Assembly (NCBI RefSeq): GCF_001685015.1
Contig: NZ_MAYT01000023.1
Span: forward strand, 337,791-401,790
Length of the DNA stretch: 64,000 nt
From: Pseudobacillus wudalianchiensis
Lineage (GTDB): Bacteria; Bacillota; Bacilli; Bacillales; Domibacillaceae
Direction of reading: 5' to 3'
The translations under genes were made by a program, and so were the position numbers. The notes below the pieces were generated by a model. The model was not told where the DNA came from. It saw nothing but the letters and a program-made list of their open reading frames with translations, and searched no databases. Positions within the stretch are counted from its first letter, which is position 1. Each line of letters opens with the position of its first letter. Below, piece by piece: positions 15,580 to 22,426 of the stretch.

Positions 15580-15600
15580 CTTCTTTCTGATGGCTTAATG

Positions 15601-15680
15601 TCCATCGTCAGCAGCCCGAACCACCAGGCACAGGGGGAGAAGCCCGTTCCGGCCGCTGACGATGAGCACCGGAGTGCCCA
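15601..15680 (-). ncRNA. GC-rich structured element before the yqaI-like gene
   Basis: On the leftward strand a GGCAC-UCCG-GUGCU hairpin with a stable UNCG-type tetraloop (15664-15679) is followed by CATCGTCAGC (15655-15664) pairing perfectly with GCTGACGATG (15603-15612), with a second inner stem CCGGAAC/GTTCGGG (one mismatch). The block is far more GC-rich than its surroundings. The UNCG loop exists only on the leftward strand, so RNA read with the operon is favoured. A 28-codon frame inside has no ribosome site. Could be a cis-regulatory leader, processing site or protein-binding site. Confidence 0.45.
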
Positions 15681-15696
15681 TCAACTGAAAATGTGT

Positions 15697-15771
15697 TATA
15701 ATAAGATTGTCTGAGTAACTTTCATGCGGTGAGCTGCCCAAAGCTTGCCGCTTTTATTTTTGCTTTTTTTC
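15697..15771 (+). ncRNA. possible short antisense RNA with promoter and terminator
   Basis: An extended -10 (TGTTATAAT, hexamer at 15697-15702) faces right without a good -35. About 25-50 nt downstream is a hairpin GCGG..AGCT..AGCT..CCGC (15726-15751) and a long T-rich run. The transcript would be about 60 nt and its 3' end would overlap the 3' end of the 29-aa membrane peptide gene on the other strand. Not proven; the hairpin alone could be an ordinary terminator. Confidence 0.35.
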
Positions 15772-15843
15772 TGATTCTCCATTGGCTAAGCCCCAATAAT
15801 ATGCGGCGGCAACTGCTACAAAAAAGACTATTACTGTTTCCAT
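15754..15843 (-). CDS. single-span membrane micropeptide
   Basis: 29 aa: METVIVFFVAVAAAYYWGLA then NGESEKKQK, one hydrophobic span and a basic tail. AGGAGG is 6 nt from the ATG, an excellent site. It sits in the early operon between two unknown genes. Size and layout fit either a small phage membrane protein or a type I toxin, with the convergent short RNA candidate at its 3' end. Confidence 0.6.
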   Translation of the reverse strand: METVIVFFVAVAAAYYWGLANGESEKKQK

Positions 15844-15854
15844 TTTTTATCCTC

Positions 15855-16091
15855 CTAACCAATTCTGACCACTCGTTCTGCTAAGATTCCTTGTTCTCTT
15901 AAACGCTGGACCACTTGTTCTAACTGCTGTCTGTTTTCGTTTGCTGCCTTTAACCTTTTCAGCTCTCTAATTGAGTTTAGAAAGTCAAATACTGTTCGTT
16001 CAGCTTCCTCTAGCTCTCCTTTAATCAAGCATTCTTCCATTCTGTAAATAAGGCTATGTGCACACTGTTTTTCTTTCATTTCTGTTGTCAT
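15855..16091 (-). CDS. phage protein, unknown (YqaH-region)
   Basis: 78 aa, mostly helical with a Leu/Arg-rich coiled-coil C-terminus (LKAANENRQQLEQVVQRLRE). Its ATG overlaps the upstream HTH gene stop by 4 nt. Early operon member; no family recognised. Confidence 0.65.
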   Translation of the reverse strand: MTTEMKEKQCAHSLIYRMEECLIKGELEEAERTVFDFLNSIRELKRLKAANENRQQLEQVVQRLREQGILAERVVRIG

Positions 16092-16627
16092 AGTTCTACT
16101 CCATTCAATTGGTCTTTACTGGCGTAACCGCGGGAAATAAGCTTTTTATAATGCTTCTCCCAAACACCGCGATAACTGATTTCTGCCTCCTCGCATATAA
16201 CTGCGAGAAAATGTTCAATACCTGTGATAACATCCACTAATTGAACTAGTGATTCTATCAGCTCATTTTTCTCCCAGGCAGACAGAAACTTGAGTTTATT
16301 TGCTAATTTCACCTTTCTAATGGCTTCCGAGGCCTCTTCTAATTCCTCCATCACCGAATCTTTAACACTGGCTCTGTGGAGATCTACTTTTTCACCATCA
16401 AGGCGAAGAGGCCCCGTACCGGTATATTGATGTCTAAGAGCCATTACAAACCAAGCATCGTCTTTCATTTTTACGAGTTTACGAGATATGTCAGGCGGAA
16501 TTTTTGCCCGCTCCGTTTCGTATGCTGAAATAGTCTCTCTACAAACACCTACCTCCAAGCTAAGCTCTAATTGAGTCTGATCCCCTCTTAATTCCTTTAG
16601 CGCTTGTCCGACATTACCTTTTTTCAT
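16088..16627 (-). CDS. XRE-family HTH phage regulator
   Basis: 179 aa. N-terminal HTH (QALKELRGDQTQLELSLEVG then VCRETISAYETERAKIP) is XRE type; the C-terminal 110 residues are helical and may oligomerise. The ATG at 16627 is 7 nt from GGAGG; an ATG at 16633 is too close to it. Likely early transcription control next to the antirepressor module, distinct from the CI/Cro pair. Confidence 0.8.
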   Translation of the reverse strand: MKKGNVGQALKELRGDQTQLELSLEVGVCRETISAYETERAKIPPDISRKLVKMKDDAWFVMALRHQYTGTGPLRLDGEKVDLHRASVKDSVMEELEEASEAIRKVKLANKLKFLSAWEKNELIESLVQLVDVITGIEHFLAVICEEAEISYRGVWEKHYKKLISRGYASKDQLNGVEL

Positions 16628-16691
16628 CCCCATTCCTCCCCTTCTTTACCGTTGACTATAGGCAAAACAGCTTATAATAGAATCAAATAAC

Positions 16692-16931
16692 TTAAGGAGT
16701 TAAAACTCGTAATTTCCCGTATTCTTTTTCTTTCTTTTCAACAGGTTGATTTATGATTACCGGCTGTGATCTTTCTTCGATCCATTGATCGATTAAATCT
16801 TTCTTAAAGACCCATTTACGACGTCCTGGGAAACGAAGGACTGGCAATCCTTCTTCATGTACGTATTTTCGAACTGTGCCGATGGAAACACCGATATATT
16901 CAGCAGCTTCTTTTGTAGTTAGAGTTTGCAT
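16692..16931 (-). CDS. excisionase-like HTH DNA-binding protein
   Basis: 79 aa. TTKEAAEYIGVSIGTVRKYV then FPGRRKWVFKKDLIDQWI is a complete MerR/excisionase-type winged HTH (HTH_17). Excisionases bend att DNA and steer the integrase to excision; many of these proteins are instead transcription factors. It overlaps the Rha gene stop by one base (TAATG), with AAAGGTGGTG as ribosome site. Confidence 0.8.
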   Translation of the reverse strand: MQTLTTKEAAEYIGVSIGTVRKYVHEEGLPVLRFPGRRKWVFKKDLIDQWIEERSQPVIINQPVEKKEKEYGKLRVLTP

Positions 16932-17632
16932 TACGACACCACCTTTCGAGGAATCCAACTTTCTACATAACGAATAGCAGCTTGAAGTTCCTTTTGTTTT
17001 ACATCTTTATATGAAGCGACAGCAAAACGATCTTTTATCTCTCGATACAATTCACGGAATAACTGAGGTCGGTACTCTGGATCGGATTCAACTTCATATA
17101 CTTTTGCGGCAACCGCTTTTTGCAGGCGTCTCTGTTCACCAGATGTAAGCGTGATCTGTTCATCTACTTTTGCTTCGAGTTCAGTGAGTTTAACCTGATG
17201 TGTATTTATTACCTCTTGCATTTGATCTTGTCGTTCAGCTGTCTCGACCGTAAGTTTCATTGACTGGATCAATGCTGTACGATCGTCCAGAACTTTTACT
17301 TTGTTACTTTCAAGCTGTTCACGTAGTTTTTTAAATTCTTGAATAAACTTTACTTTGAATTTCATTGCTTCTGGTGTTACATAAGACATTGCTACCAGCG
17401 TAAACGCTTCTTCCGTCATATTGATTTTTCGATATTCACGGCCGCGTTCGTTTTGGTAAGCTGACTCCTCAAAGTTGTGGAGTGAAAAATTCTGTTCACC
17501 GGATAGATTTAGCTTTTCGATTTGATTCTCGATATCACGGATAACAATGTCGTGACGTTTATTGAATACTTCTGCAACCGTTAAGCTGTCAGTTACGACT
17601 TTGTTGTTTTTAATAAAAACGAGTTGGTTCAA
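16931..17632 (-). CDS. Rha/ORF6C-type phage antirepressor
   Basis: 233 aa. The N-terminal pRha domain (LVFIKNNKVVTDSLTVAEVF, NKRHDIVIRDIE, MTEEAFTLVAMSYVTPEAMK) is followed by a coiled linker and an ORF6C domain (QRRLQKAVAAKVYEVESDPE, LYREIKDRFAVASYKDV). Such proteins counter the prophage repressor or host functions when lytic growth begins. It is the second gene leftward from the operator region, 13 nt after the Cro-like gene. Confidence 0.88.
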   Translation of the reverse strand: MNQLVFIKNNKVVTDSLTVAEVFNKRHDIVIRDIENQIEKLNLSGEQNFSLHNFEESAYQNERGREYRKINMTEEAFTLVAMSYVTPEAMKFKVKFIQEFKKLREQLESNKVKVLDDRTALIQSMKLTVETAERQDQMQEVINTHQVKLTELEAKVDEQITLTSGEQRRLQKAVAAKVYEVESDPEYRPQLFRELYREIKDRFAVASYKDVKQKELQAAIRYVESWIPRKVVS

Positions 17633-17644
17633 TTTAACTCCTCC

Positions 17645-17899
17645 TTAGCTGACTTCCTTTTTACCTTTTGGTAATTCGTTGTTATAGGAAAAAATTTGTT
17701 CAAAATTTAAATCACTAAAATTTTTCAATACACCAGCTATAAATTTACTTCCGGGATTTCTTTTCCCATTTAACACACGATTCACAGTACTGTGAGCTAC
17801 ACCTATCATTTCCGCAAATTGAACTTCTGATAACCTGTTATCTTTGAGATATTTTCGTAAAACTTTCGTTCTAACAAAGATGTCCGCTGACTTATTCAT
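17645..17899 (-). CDS. Cro-like XRE repressor
   Basis: 84 aa, one HTH: LSEVQFAEMIGVAHSTVNRV then LNGKRNPGSKF. First gene of the leftward lytic operon and divergent from the CI-like repressor, so it takes the Cro role. The ATG at 17899 is 11 nt from GGAGGGG; the GTG at 17911 overlaps that site. An operator copy (17661-17674) lies inside its own 3' end. Confidence 0.8.
   Translation of the reverse strand: MNKSADIFVRTKVLRKYLKDNRLSEVQFAEMIGVAHSTVNRVLNGKRNPGSKFIAGVLKNFSDLNFEQIFSYNNELPKGKKEVS
17661..17674. promoter_or_regulatory. operator copy inside cro-like gene
   Basis: TTACCTTTTGGTAA, identical to the site at 17921-17934 in the divergent control region. It lies 250 bp away from the cluster near the end of the cro-like gene and before the antirepressor gene, which would allow looping or local roadblock control. 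Confidence 0.65.
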
Positions 17900-17920
17900 A
17901 TAGTTTTTCACCCCTCCTTT

Positions 17921-18021
17921 TTACCTTTTGGTAATTACCTTATGGTAATAATTTATCATCAATTTTACCAAAAGGCAATACTTTTATTCATTTTTTTTTG
18001 AAATTAATTGCCTTTTGGTAA
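17921..18021. promoter_or_regulatory. phage immunity control region with four operators
   Basis: Four 14-bp palindromes with consensus TTRCCTTWTGGTAA: 17921-17934, 17935-17948 (directly abutting), 17965-17978 (TTACCAAAAGGCAA) and 18008-18021. Centres are 14, 30 and 43 bp apart. They fill the gap between the divergent cro-like and ci-like genes, where both promoters must lie, so they are the binding sites for one or both repressors. The region is very A/T rich. Confidence 0.85.
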
Positions 18022-18074
18022 TAACGGATATTATCATTGCGTTAACAGAAATACTTTATGAATGGATGATTGTT

Positions 18075-18533
18075 ATGAGTGATTTTGGCACTTATATAAA
18101 AAACGTAAGAGATTCTAAGGGCTTAACCTTAAATCAGGTAGCTCTTTACTCGGATATTAGCGCAGCTCAACTATCAAGAATTGAAACAGGTAAGCGTGGC
18201 GTTCCTAAACCAGCTACAATTAAAAAAATTTCTGAAGCCCTCAAAGTCGATTACGATGAGTTGATGAGAATTGCTGGTTACATTGAAGAAAATGATAAAG
18301 AGGATACGCCTAAGCTAACCGAGAAAGACGAACGCGATATCGCAAAACGAATGAAGAAAATGAGGGAGGATTTAACAGAGGCAAAGGCAGATGGTGACGG
18401 TTTGAATTACATGGGAGAACCAATGAGCCCAGAAGCAATCGAATCCTTGCTAGAAGCTTTAGAACACGCTGAGCGCATAGCTACTTTAGCGAATAAGAAG
18501 TATACCCCTAAAAAATATAGAGATAAGGATTAA
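18075..18533 (+). CDS. CI-like prophage repressor (XRE)
   Basis: 152 aa. N-terminal HTH: IKNVRDSKGLTLNQVALYSD then ISAAQLSRIETGKRGVPKPA; the C-terminal part is helical and acidic with no LexA-type peptidase. Repressors without self-cleavage are usually removed by an ImmA protease, and one is encoded 18 nt downstream. The ATG at 18075 gives the normal HTH start; upstream in-frame codons to 18015 overlap an operator. Confidence 0.85.
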   Translation: MSDFGTYIKNVRDSKGLTLNQVALYSDISAAQLSRIETGKRGVPKPATIKKISEALKVDYDELMRIAGYIEENDKEDTPKLTEKDERDIAKRMKKMREDLTEAKADGDGLNYMGEPMSPEAIESLLEALEHAERIATLANKKYTPKKYRDKD

Positions 18534-18551
18534 ACTTTAAGGGGGATAATT

Positions 18552-19007
18552 ATGTCTCGGATCAAAGAGCTCACTAAGACAATAACAAAAAAATACGGCA
18601 CAAATAACCCTTATGAAATCGCTAAAGCTAAAAATATTTGCATTATAGAACGCAATCTTCATGAAAGCATCTATGGGTTTTACAAATACATAAGAAGAAA
18701 TAAATTTATTTTTATCAACTCCAACTTACATCAGGAATCAAAGTTTTTCACCTGCGCCCACGAGTTAGGACATTCTGAACTACACCCCAGAGTAAATACT
18801 CCCTTTTTAAAGAGAGGAACTTTATTCTCTGTTGATAAAATTGAAGTGGAAGCTAATACTTTTGCAGTTGAATTATTGATGCCGGATGAAAAAATCTATG
18901 AGTACAAATATACTAACCTATCGTTATATGAAATTAGTGAAATACTTGGCGTTCCTAAGGAGTTAGCGCGTTTAAAAACTCTGAAGGAGTGCCAAAAAAT
19001 TTTTTAA
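18552..19007 (+). CDS. ImmA/IrrE-type metallopeptidase (PBSX XkdA-like)
   Basis: 151 aa. Zinc protease motif HELGH at residues 70-74, with the downstream EANTFAVELLMP supplying the third ligand. ImmA proteins of ICEBs1 and PBSX-like elements cleave the cognate repressor after DNA damage. Co-transcribed with the repressor, with GGGGGAT as ribosome site. This gives a SOS-linked induction route without direct RecA cleavage of the repressor. Confidence 0.9.
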   Translation: MSRIKELTKTITKKYGTNNPYEIAKAKNICIIERNLHESIYGFYKYIRRNKFIFINSNLHQESKFFTCAHELGHSELHPRVNTPFLKRGTLFSVDKIEVEANTFAVELLMPDEKIYEYKYTNLSLYEISEILGVPKELARLKTLKECQKIF

Positions 19008-19070
19008 TTATTTAATGGAATAATCTTCTCAATATGTATGTAAACGTTAATTTCGAAAGGAATGAGATGA

Positions 19071-19505
19071 ATGGAAACTTTTGAATTCAAACACGGTGGA
19101 AAAACTACTGTTACACTCGATTCCGAACACATTCGCATTGATAGAAAATGGTTTTTTAATAGGTCCTCTGGATTAAAAGGCGAAAAAACCATCAAGCTAA
19201 ACATGATCTAAAGTGTGAAGATTGTTCCTGCATCCACTATTAAAGCAGGTTTTATACAATTTGGTGTCACTGGCAATAAAGATGTAAAAGGCATCTATAC
19301 TGCTGGGGATGAAAATTCAATTATGTTTTCAAAAAAAGAGCAAGAAATGGCTGGTGAACTGAAGGTAATAGTAGAAAGCAAAAGAAAACAGAGTACCTTC
19401 GCTTCTTCCCTAGCAGATGAATTGAGAAAGCTAGTAACTCTTAAAAACGAAGGCATATTGACTGAGGAAGCGTTTCAACAACAGAAACAAAAATTATTAA
19501 AGTGA
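19071..19505 (+). pseudogene. DUF4429/SHOCT-type protein gene interrupted by an in-frame stop
   Basis: Two consecutive pieces share one frame: METFEFKHGGKTTVTLDSEH to LNMI (19071-19208) and SVKIVPASTIKAGFIQFGVT to the C-terminal SHOCT motif (19212-19505). Only the TAA at 19209-19211 separates them; in the family, as I recall it, this position is a small residue before a conserved SV[KQ] strand, so a single TCA to TAA change explains it. C-terminal LRKLVTLKNEGILTEEAFQQ is a typical SHOCT helix pair. AAAGGA precedes the ATG. A GTG restart at 19215 could still give the second half. Confidence 0.7.
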
Positions 19506-19570
19506 CCAAAATAGCCTTGCGGAGGGGTTCTTTCACCCCCGAAAACATGATGCTGTATTCAAAACATATG

Positions 19571-20017
19571 TCATACAGGGAAATTAATATCGCCACATTT
19601 ATGACAATATATTACCTTCCATGTTAGAGGACTGTTTAAAAAGATTGGCTCGTTACAACAACTTGTAATAATCTCTTCCATATCATTAAGTTCTATTTGT
19701 ATCCTAGGGTCAGTTTTCTCTAAGGGCTTGAAATCTACTTTAATATATGGACTTTTAACTCTTTGTTTCATTCTGCCAAATTCTTTGTTTACTAGATTAA
19801 TGAACTCATTTTTTGCTAAATCAACAATGTGTTGCCCTTGATCTCTAGTCAACTGTTCAGCTGATGGTGCCGGCAACCCACAATGAGGACAGTAACATTT
19901 ACTCTGTGTCTCTTCTGTGTGTTCATTATAAAAAACCTTAAACTCTCTTTCGCAAAACGGACACTCTTTTCTTAAAAGGCCGTTATCATCTAAACGAATA
20001 CTGACAGGGATTTTCAT
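19571..20017 (-). CDS. zinc-finger protein of unknown function
   Basis: 148 aa. N-terminal CPFCEREF and CYCPHCGLP form one zinc ribbon, and C-terminal SCCNEPI and YCHKCGDINF another, flanking a helical basic centre (NLVNKEFGRMKQRVKSP). GAGGTGATTTT precedes the ATG. It is divergent from the 20044 gene with only 26 bp between starts. It lies in the lysogeny arm beside repressor and integrase, where phages carry accessory genes. Possibly a partner or regulator of the divergent gene. Confidence 0.75.
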   Translation of the reverse strand: MKIPVSIRLDDNGLLRKECPFCEREFKVFYNEHTEETQSKCYCPHCGLPAPSAEQLTRDQGQHIVDLAKNEFINLVNKEFGRMKQRVKSPYIKVDFKPLEKTDPRIQIELNDMEEIITSCCNEPIFLNSPLTWKVIYCHKCGDINFPV

Positions 20018-20043
20018 AAAATCACCTCAAAGGAGTTATTATT

Positions 20044-20823
20044 ATGTCACAATCATACCAAGAGTTAACGAAAATTTCACGTGAATTTAAGGATTTATCT
20101 GGAGACTTACTAAGGTCAACAACTAGTACCTTTGACTCTTCACTCAACTTTCTAAAATCTTTTTGTGAGGAAAACGAAGTTATACAGGAAATTTTGAAAC
20201 CTATTGTAGAAAATGAATATGATACTAATCAATGGTTTGAAAAGGCTGTTAACCAGAGGTCTTCAATGGTAGGTTCTGGAGATGCTACTTTACCTAATAA
20301 AAAAATTGATGCTTTAAAAGTCATTTACGATTTACTTTGGAGCACTAATCCTCAAGATACATTAATCCATTTTGGGCATGCCACGATGTTTACCAAAAAA
20401 TACAATGACCAACTAAGGAAGGTAAATGACAGTATTGTTACCATTTTTATAAGATTTATCATAAGAGAATTGGAAGAAAAAATCGAACTTGTGAAACCGC
20501 AAAATAACCAAAACGTAAACAACTGGATTTTTAATGCTCCAACAAATTATGCAAATCAATCGACTGATTTCACTCAAAACATTCAAATCAATAATCCTGA
20601 AGTTTCGGAACTACTAGCTCAAATGAGAAGTGTCATTGATAGTGATACATCATTAGATTCAGCTGAGAAAGTTGATGCATTTGACACTATAGATATGTTG
20701 GAAGAAGAAACTAGCAAGCAGACTCCTAGCAAAAGAAAAGTAGAAAAGTTGATAGCCTTATTACCTACTGTCGATTCAGTATTATCTATAGGCGAAAAAA
20801 TTATTGGTATAATTCCCTCTTAA
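20044..20823 (+). CDS. unknown protein, candidate prophage defence or exclusion factor
   Basis: 259 aa, soluble. The helical N-terminal domain (residues 1-155) has no motif I know. An Asn/Gln-rich hinge (NWIFNAPTNYANQSTDFTQN) leads to a short C-terminal module, ELLAQMRSVIDSDTSLDSAE with a second helix and an amphipathic end LLPTVDSVLSIGEKIIGIIP. A hinge of this sort plus helical tail recurs at the C-terminus of varied bacterial accessory proteins, as I recall. AAAGGAG precedes the ATG and a terminator follows. Position and solitary transcription suggest expression in the lysogen. Function not established. Confidence 0.75.
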   Translation: MSQSYQELTKISREFKDLSGDLLRSTTSTFDSSLNFLKSFCEENEVIQEILKPIVENEYDTNQWFEKAVNQRSSMVGSGDATLPNKKIDALKVIYDLLWSTNPQDTLIHFGHATMFTKKYNDQLRKVNDSIVTIFIRFIIRELEEKIELVKPQNNQNVNNWIFNAPTNYANQSTDFTQNIQINNPEVSELLAQMRSVIDSDTSLDSAEKVDAFDTIDMLEEETSKQTPSKRKVEKLIALLPTVDSVLSIGEKIIGIIPS

Positions 20824-20840
20824 AACATTTACGCATAACT

Positions 20841-20875
20841 ACCTCACTTTCACTCATATAGTGAGGTTTTCATTT
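20841..20875 (+). terminator. terminator after the 259-aa gene
   Basis: ACCTCACT / AGTGAGGT stem followed by TTTCATTT. Separates the gene from the integrase 45 nt further on. Confidence 0.75.
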
Positions 20876-20919
20876 ACCACACAAAAGAACATATATTCGT
20901 AAAAAAGGAGTGGATATAC

Positions 20920-22128
20920 ATGGCTAAAGGACATTTTAGACCAAGAGGTAAAAACAAATGGCAGCTCGAAATTGACCTTGGTTATTACATCGATCCGGTA
21001 ACACAAAAAAAGAAACGAAATAAAAAATATAAAACAGTACTTGCTAAAGGTTCCCGGGAAGCTGAATTAGAATTAGCTAAATTCGTTGTAGAAGTAACGG
21101 GAGAAAATTATTTTGAACCTAAAAAAATGATGTTTGTCGATTTTGTAAAAAATGAATGGCTGCCTAAGCATGCAAATAAACACCTTTCTCATACAACTAG
21201 AGCAACATTTCTGCAACACTTAGAAACGAGGATACTTCCGGCCTTCCAGTATTTACGAATGGATCAAGTCCAACCGATGCATATTATCGATTTTCTTCAT
21301 AACCTTCAAGAGAATGGTATGCGTCTGGACGGAAAAGAAGGAAAGCTTTCCAGCTCCACGATTTTTTATAATTATCGAATTTTGAATAATATCTTTAATT
21401 TCGCTGTTAAATGCCGGATTGTTGAAAAATCACCTGTAAAAGAAATAGATAAACCCAAAGTTGAATATAAGGAAGTGGATGTTTACACTCTTGAAGAAGC
21501 GAGCGAATTGTTAAAGTGCTTGAACGCGGAGTTGCTACATTGGCAAATTATTATTAAACTCGCTATTACTACAGGGATGCGGCGATCTGAATTATTTGGC
21601 TTAGAATTCAAACATATAAACTATGAAAAGAGAATTGTTCATGTTAGACAGGCCCTCACTTATTCAAAAGCAGAAGGTTATCAAGTTCATGAAATAAAGA
21701 AAGGCAGCAGGAGTGCAAAGAAGCGGGATATTGTTATATCCGAAACTCTTATAGAACCTTTAAAAAGTTTAGAATTGCAACGAAAGAAAGAACGACTTGC
21801 GGCAAAAACGCTGTGGGAAGATGGAAAACACAATTTTTTACTGGCTGACGAAAACGGAAAGCCTTATCATCCAGAGTCTTTGAAAAATTGGTGGGAACGA
21901 TTTATTAAGCGGCATAAGTTGAAATATATTAACATTCATGCTTTGAGGCACACATCAGCCACCCTTCTCATTAACGAGGGTGTTCACGCAAAAATTATTT
22001 CGGAACGCTTAGGCCATTCTGATATTACGACCACAATGAATATTTATGGCCACGCTCTAAAACAGGCTGACGAAATTGCCACACAAAAATTAGATTCTGC
22101 ACTATTAGGGACCAAAGAAAATCATTAA
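20920..22128 (+). CDS. int: tyrosine site-specific integrase
   Basis: 402 aa. Arm-binding AP2-like N-terminus (KNKWQLEIDLGYYIDPVTQK), SAM-like core-binding domain (residues 70-180), catalytic domain with Arg in TTGMRRSELFG (near 221), HALRHTS (His340, Arg343), LGHSDITTTM (His366) and Tyr376 in MNIYGH. All catalytic residues are present. AAAAGGAG is well placed. It reads toward a tRNA-Val gene whose 3' end is 138 bp away, marking the phage right end. Confidence 0.95.
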   Translation: MAKGHFRPRGKNKWQLEIDLGYYIDPVTQKKKRNKKYKTVLAKGSREAELELAKFVVEVTGENYFEPKKMMFVDFVKNEWLPKHANKHLSHTTRATFLQHLETRILPAFQYLRMDQVQPMHIIDFLHNLQENGMRLDGKEGKLSSSTIFYNYRILNNIFNFAVKCRIVEKSPVKEIDKPKVEYKEVDVYTLEEASELLKCLNAELLHWQIIIKLAITTGMRRSELFGLEFKHINYEKRIVHVRQALTYSKAEGYQVHEIKKGSRSAKKRDIVISETLIEPLKSLELQRKKERLAAKTLWEDGKHNFLLADENGKPYHPESLKNWWERFIKRHKLKYINIHALRHTSATLLINEGVHAKIISERLGHSDITTTMNIYGHALKQADEIATQKLDSALLGTKENH

Positions 22129-22266
22129 AAATCATTAAGTTATCACGTTTGGTCGGCAGAATGTCGGCAAAATAAGTGTGCTTTTTTGGTGATTATTGAT
22201 AATGAGAGTAACAAAAAAGAGCGAAAACCCTTATATAACAAGGATTCTCGCTCTTTCTTTTGGTAT
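22129..22266. other. predicted prophage right boundary (attR region)
   Basis: Lies between the integrase stop and the tRNA-Val 3' end. Integrases of this type often use the 3' end of a tRNA gene. The core cannot be fixed because the other att copy is outside the window. Genes to the right are chromosomal, genes to the left are phage. Confidence 0.5.
22213..22260. terminator. bidirectional terminator between int and tRNA
   Basis: GAGCGA (22219-22224) with TCGCTC (22248-22253) and an inner CCTT/AAGG pair. The leftward strand then has TTTTTTGTT, so it ends tRNA transcription; the rightward strand has TTTCTTTT. Confidence 0.7.
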
Positions 22267-22338
22267 GATTCCGACTGGGTTCGAACCAGCGACCTCTACC
22301 CTGTCAAGGTAGCGCTCTCCCAGCTGAGCTACGGAATC
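22266..22338 (-). tRNA. tRNA-Val(GAC)
   Basis: Complete cloverleaf on the leftward strand: acceptor GATTCCG/CGGAATC, D arm GCTCAGCTGGGAGAGC, anticodon stem CTACC/GGTAG with loop TTGACAG (anticodon GAC), and T arm with GGTTCGAACCC. Discriminator base A; CCA is not encoded directly after it. The intact gene next to the integrase is the likely attachment gene. Confidence 0.93.
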
Positions 22339-22356
22339 GTTCAACTGACAAGTTCT

Positions 22357-22385
22357 ATTCTATGAAAATTCTGGTCAGTTGTCAA
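22357..22385 (-). promoter_or_regulatory. sigma-A promoter of tRNA-Val
   Basis: On the leftward strand TTGACA (22380-22385), 17 nt, TAGAAT (22357-22362), 19 nt before the tRNA 5' end. A near-consensus promoter that makes the tRNA independent of the ABC genes upstream. Confidence 0.8.
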
Positions 22386-22426
22386 CGAATATTTTGCTTT
22401 TCAATATGAAAGTTTTCCGTTAGCTA

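Noticed and set aside
15610-15694. 28-codon frame MGTPVLIVSGRNGLLPLCLV... on the leftward strand
   Set aside because: Lies wholly in the folded GC-rich element and has no ribosome site; treated as RNA structure instead.
15496-15714. 72-codon plus-strand frame across the GC-rich element
   Set aside because: Runs antisense through the yqaI-like gene and the stem structure, with no ribosome site.
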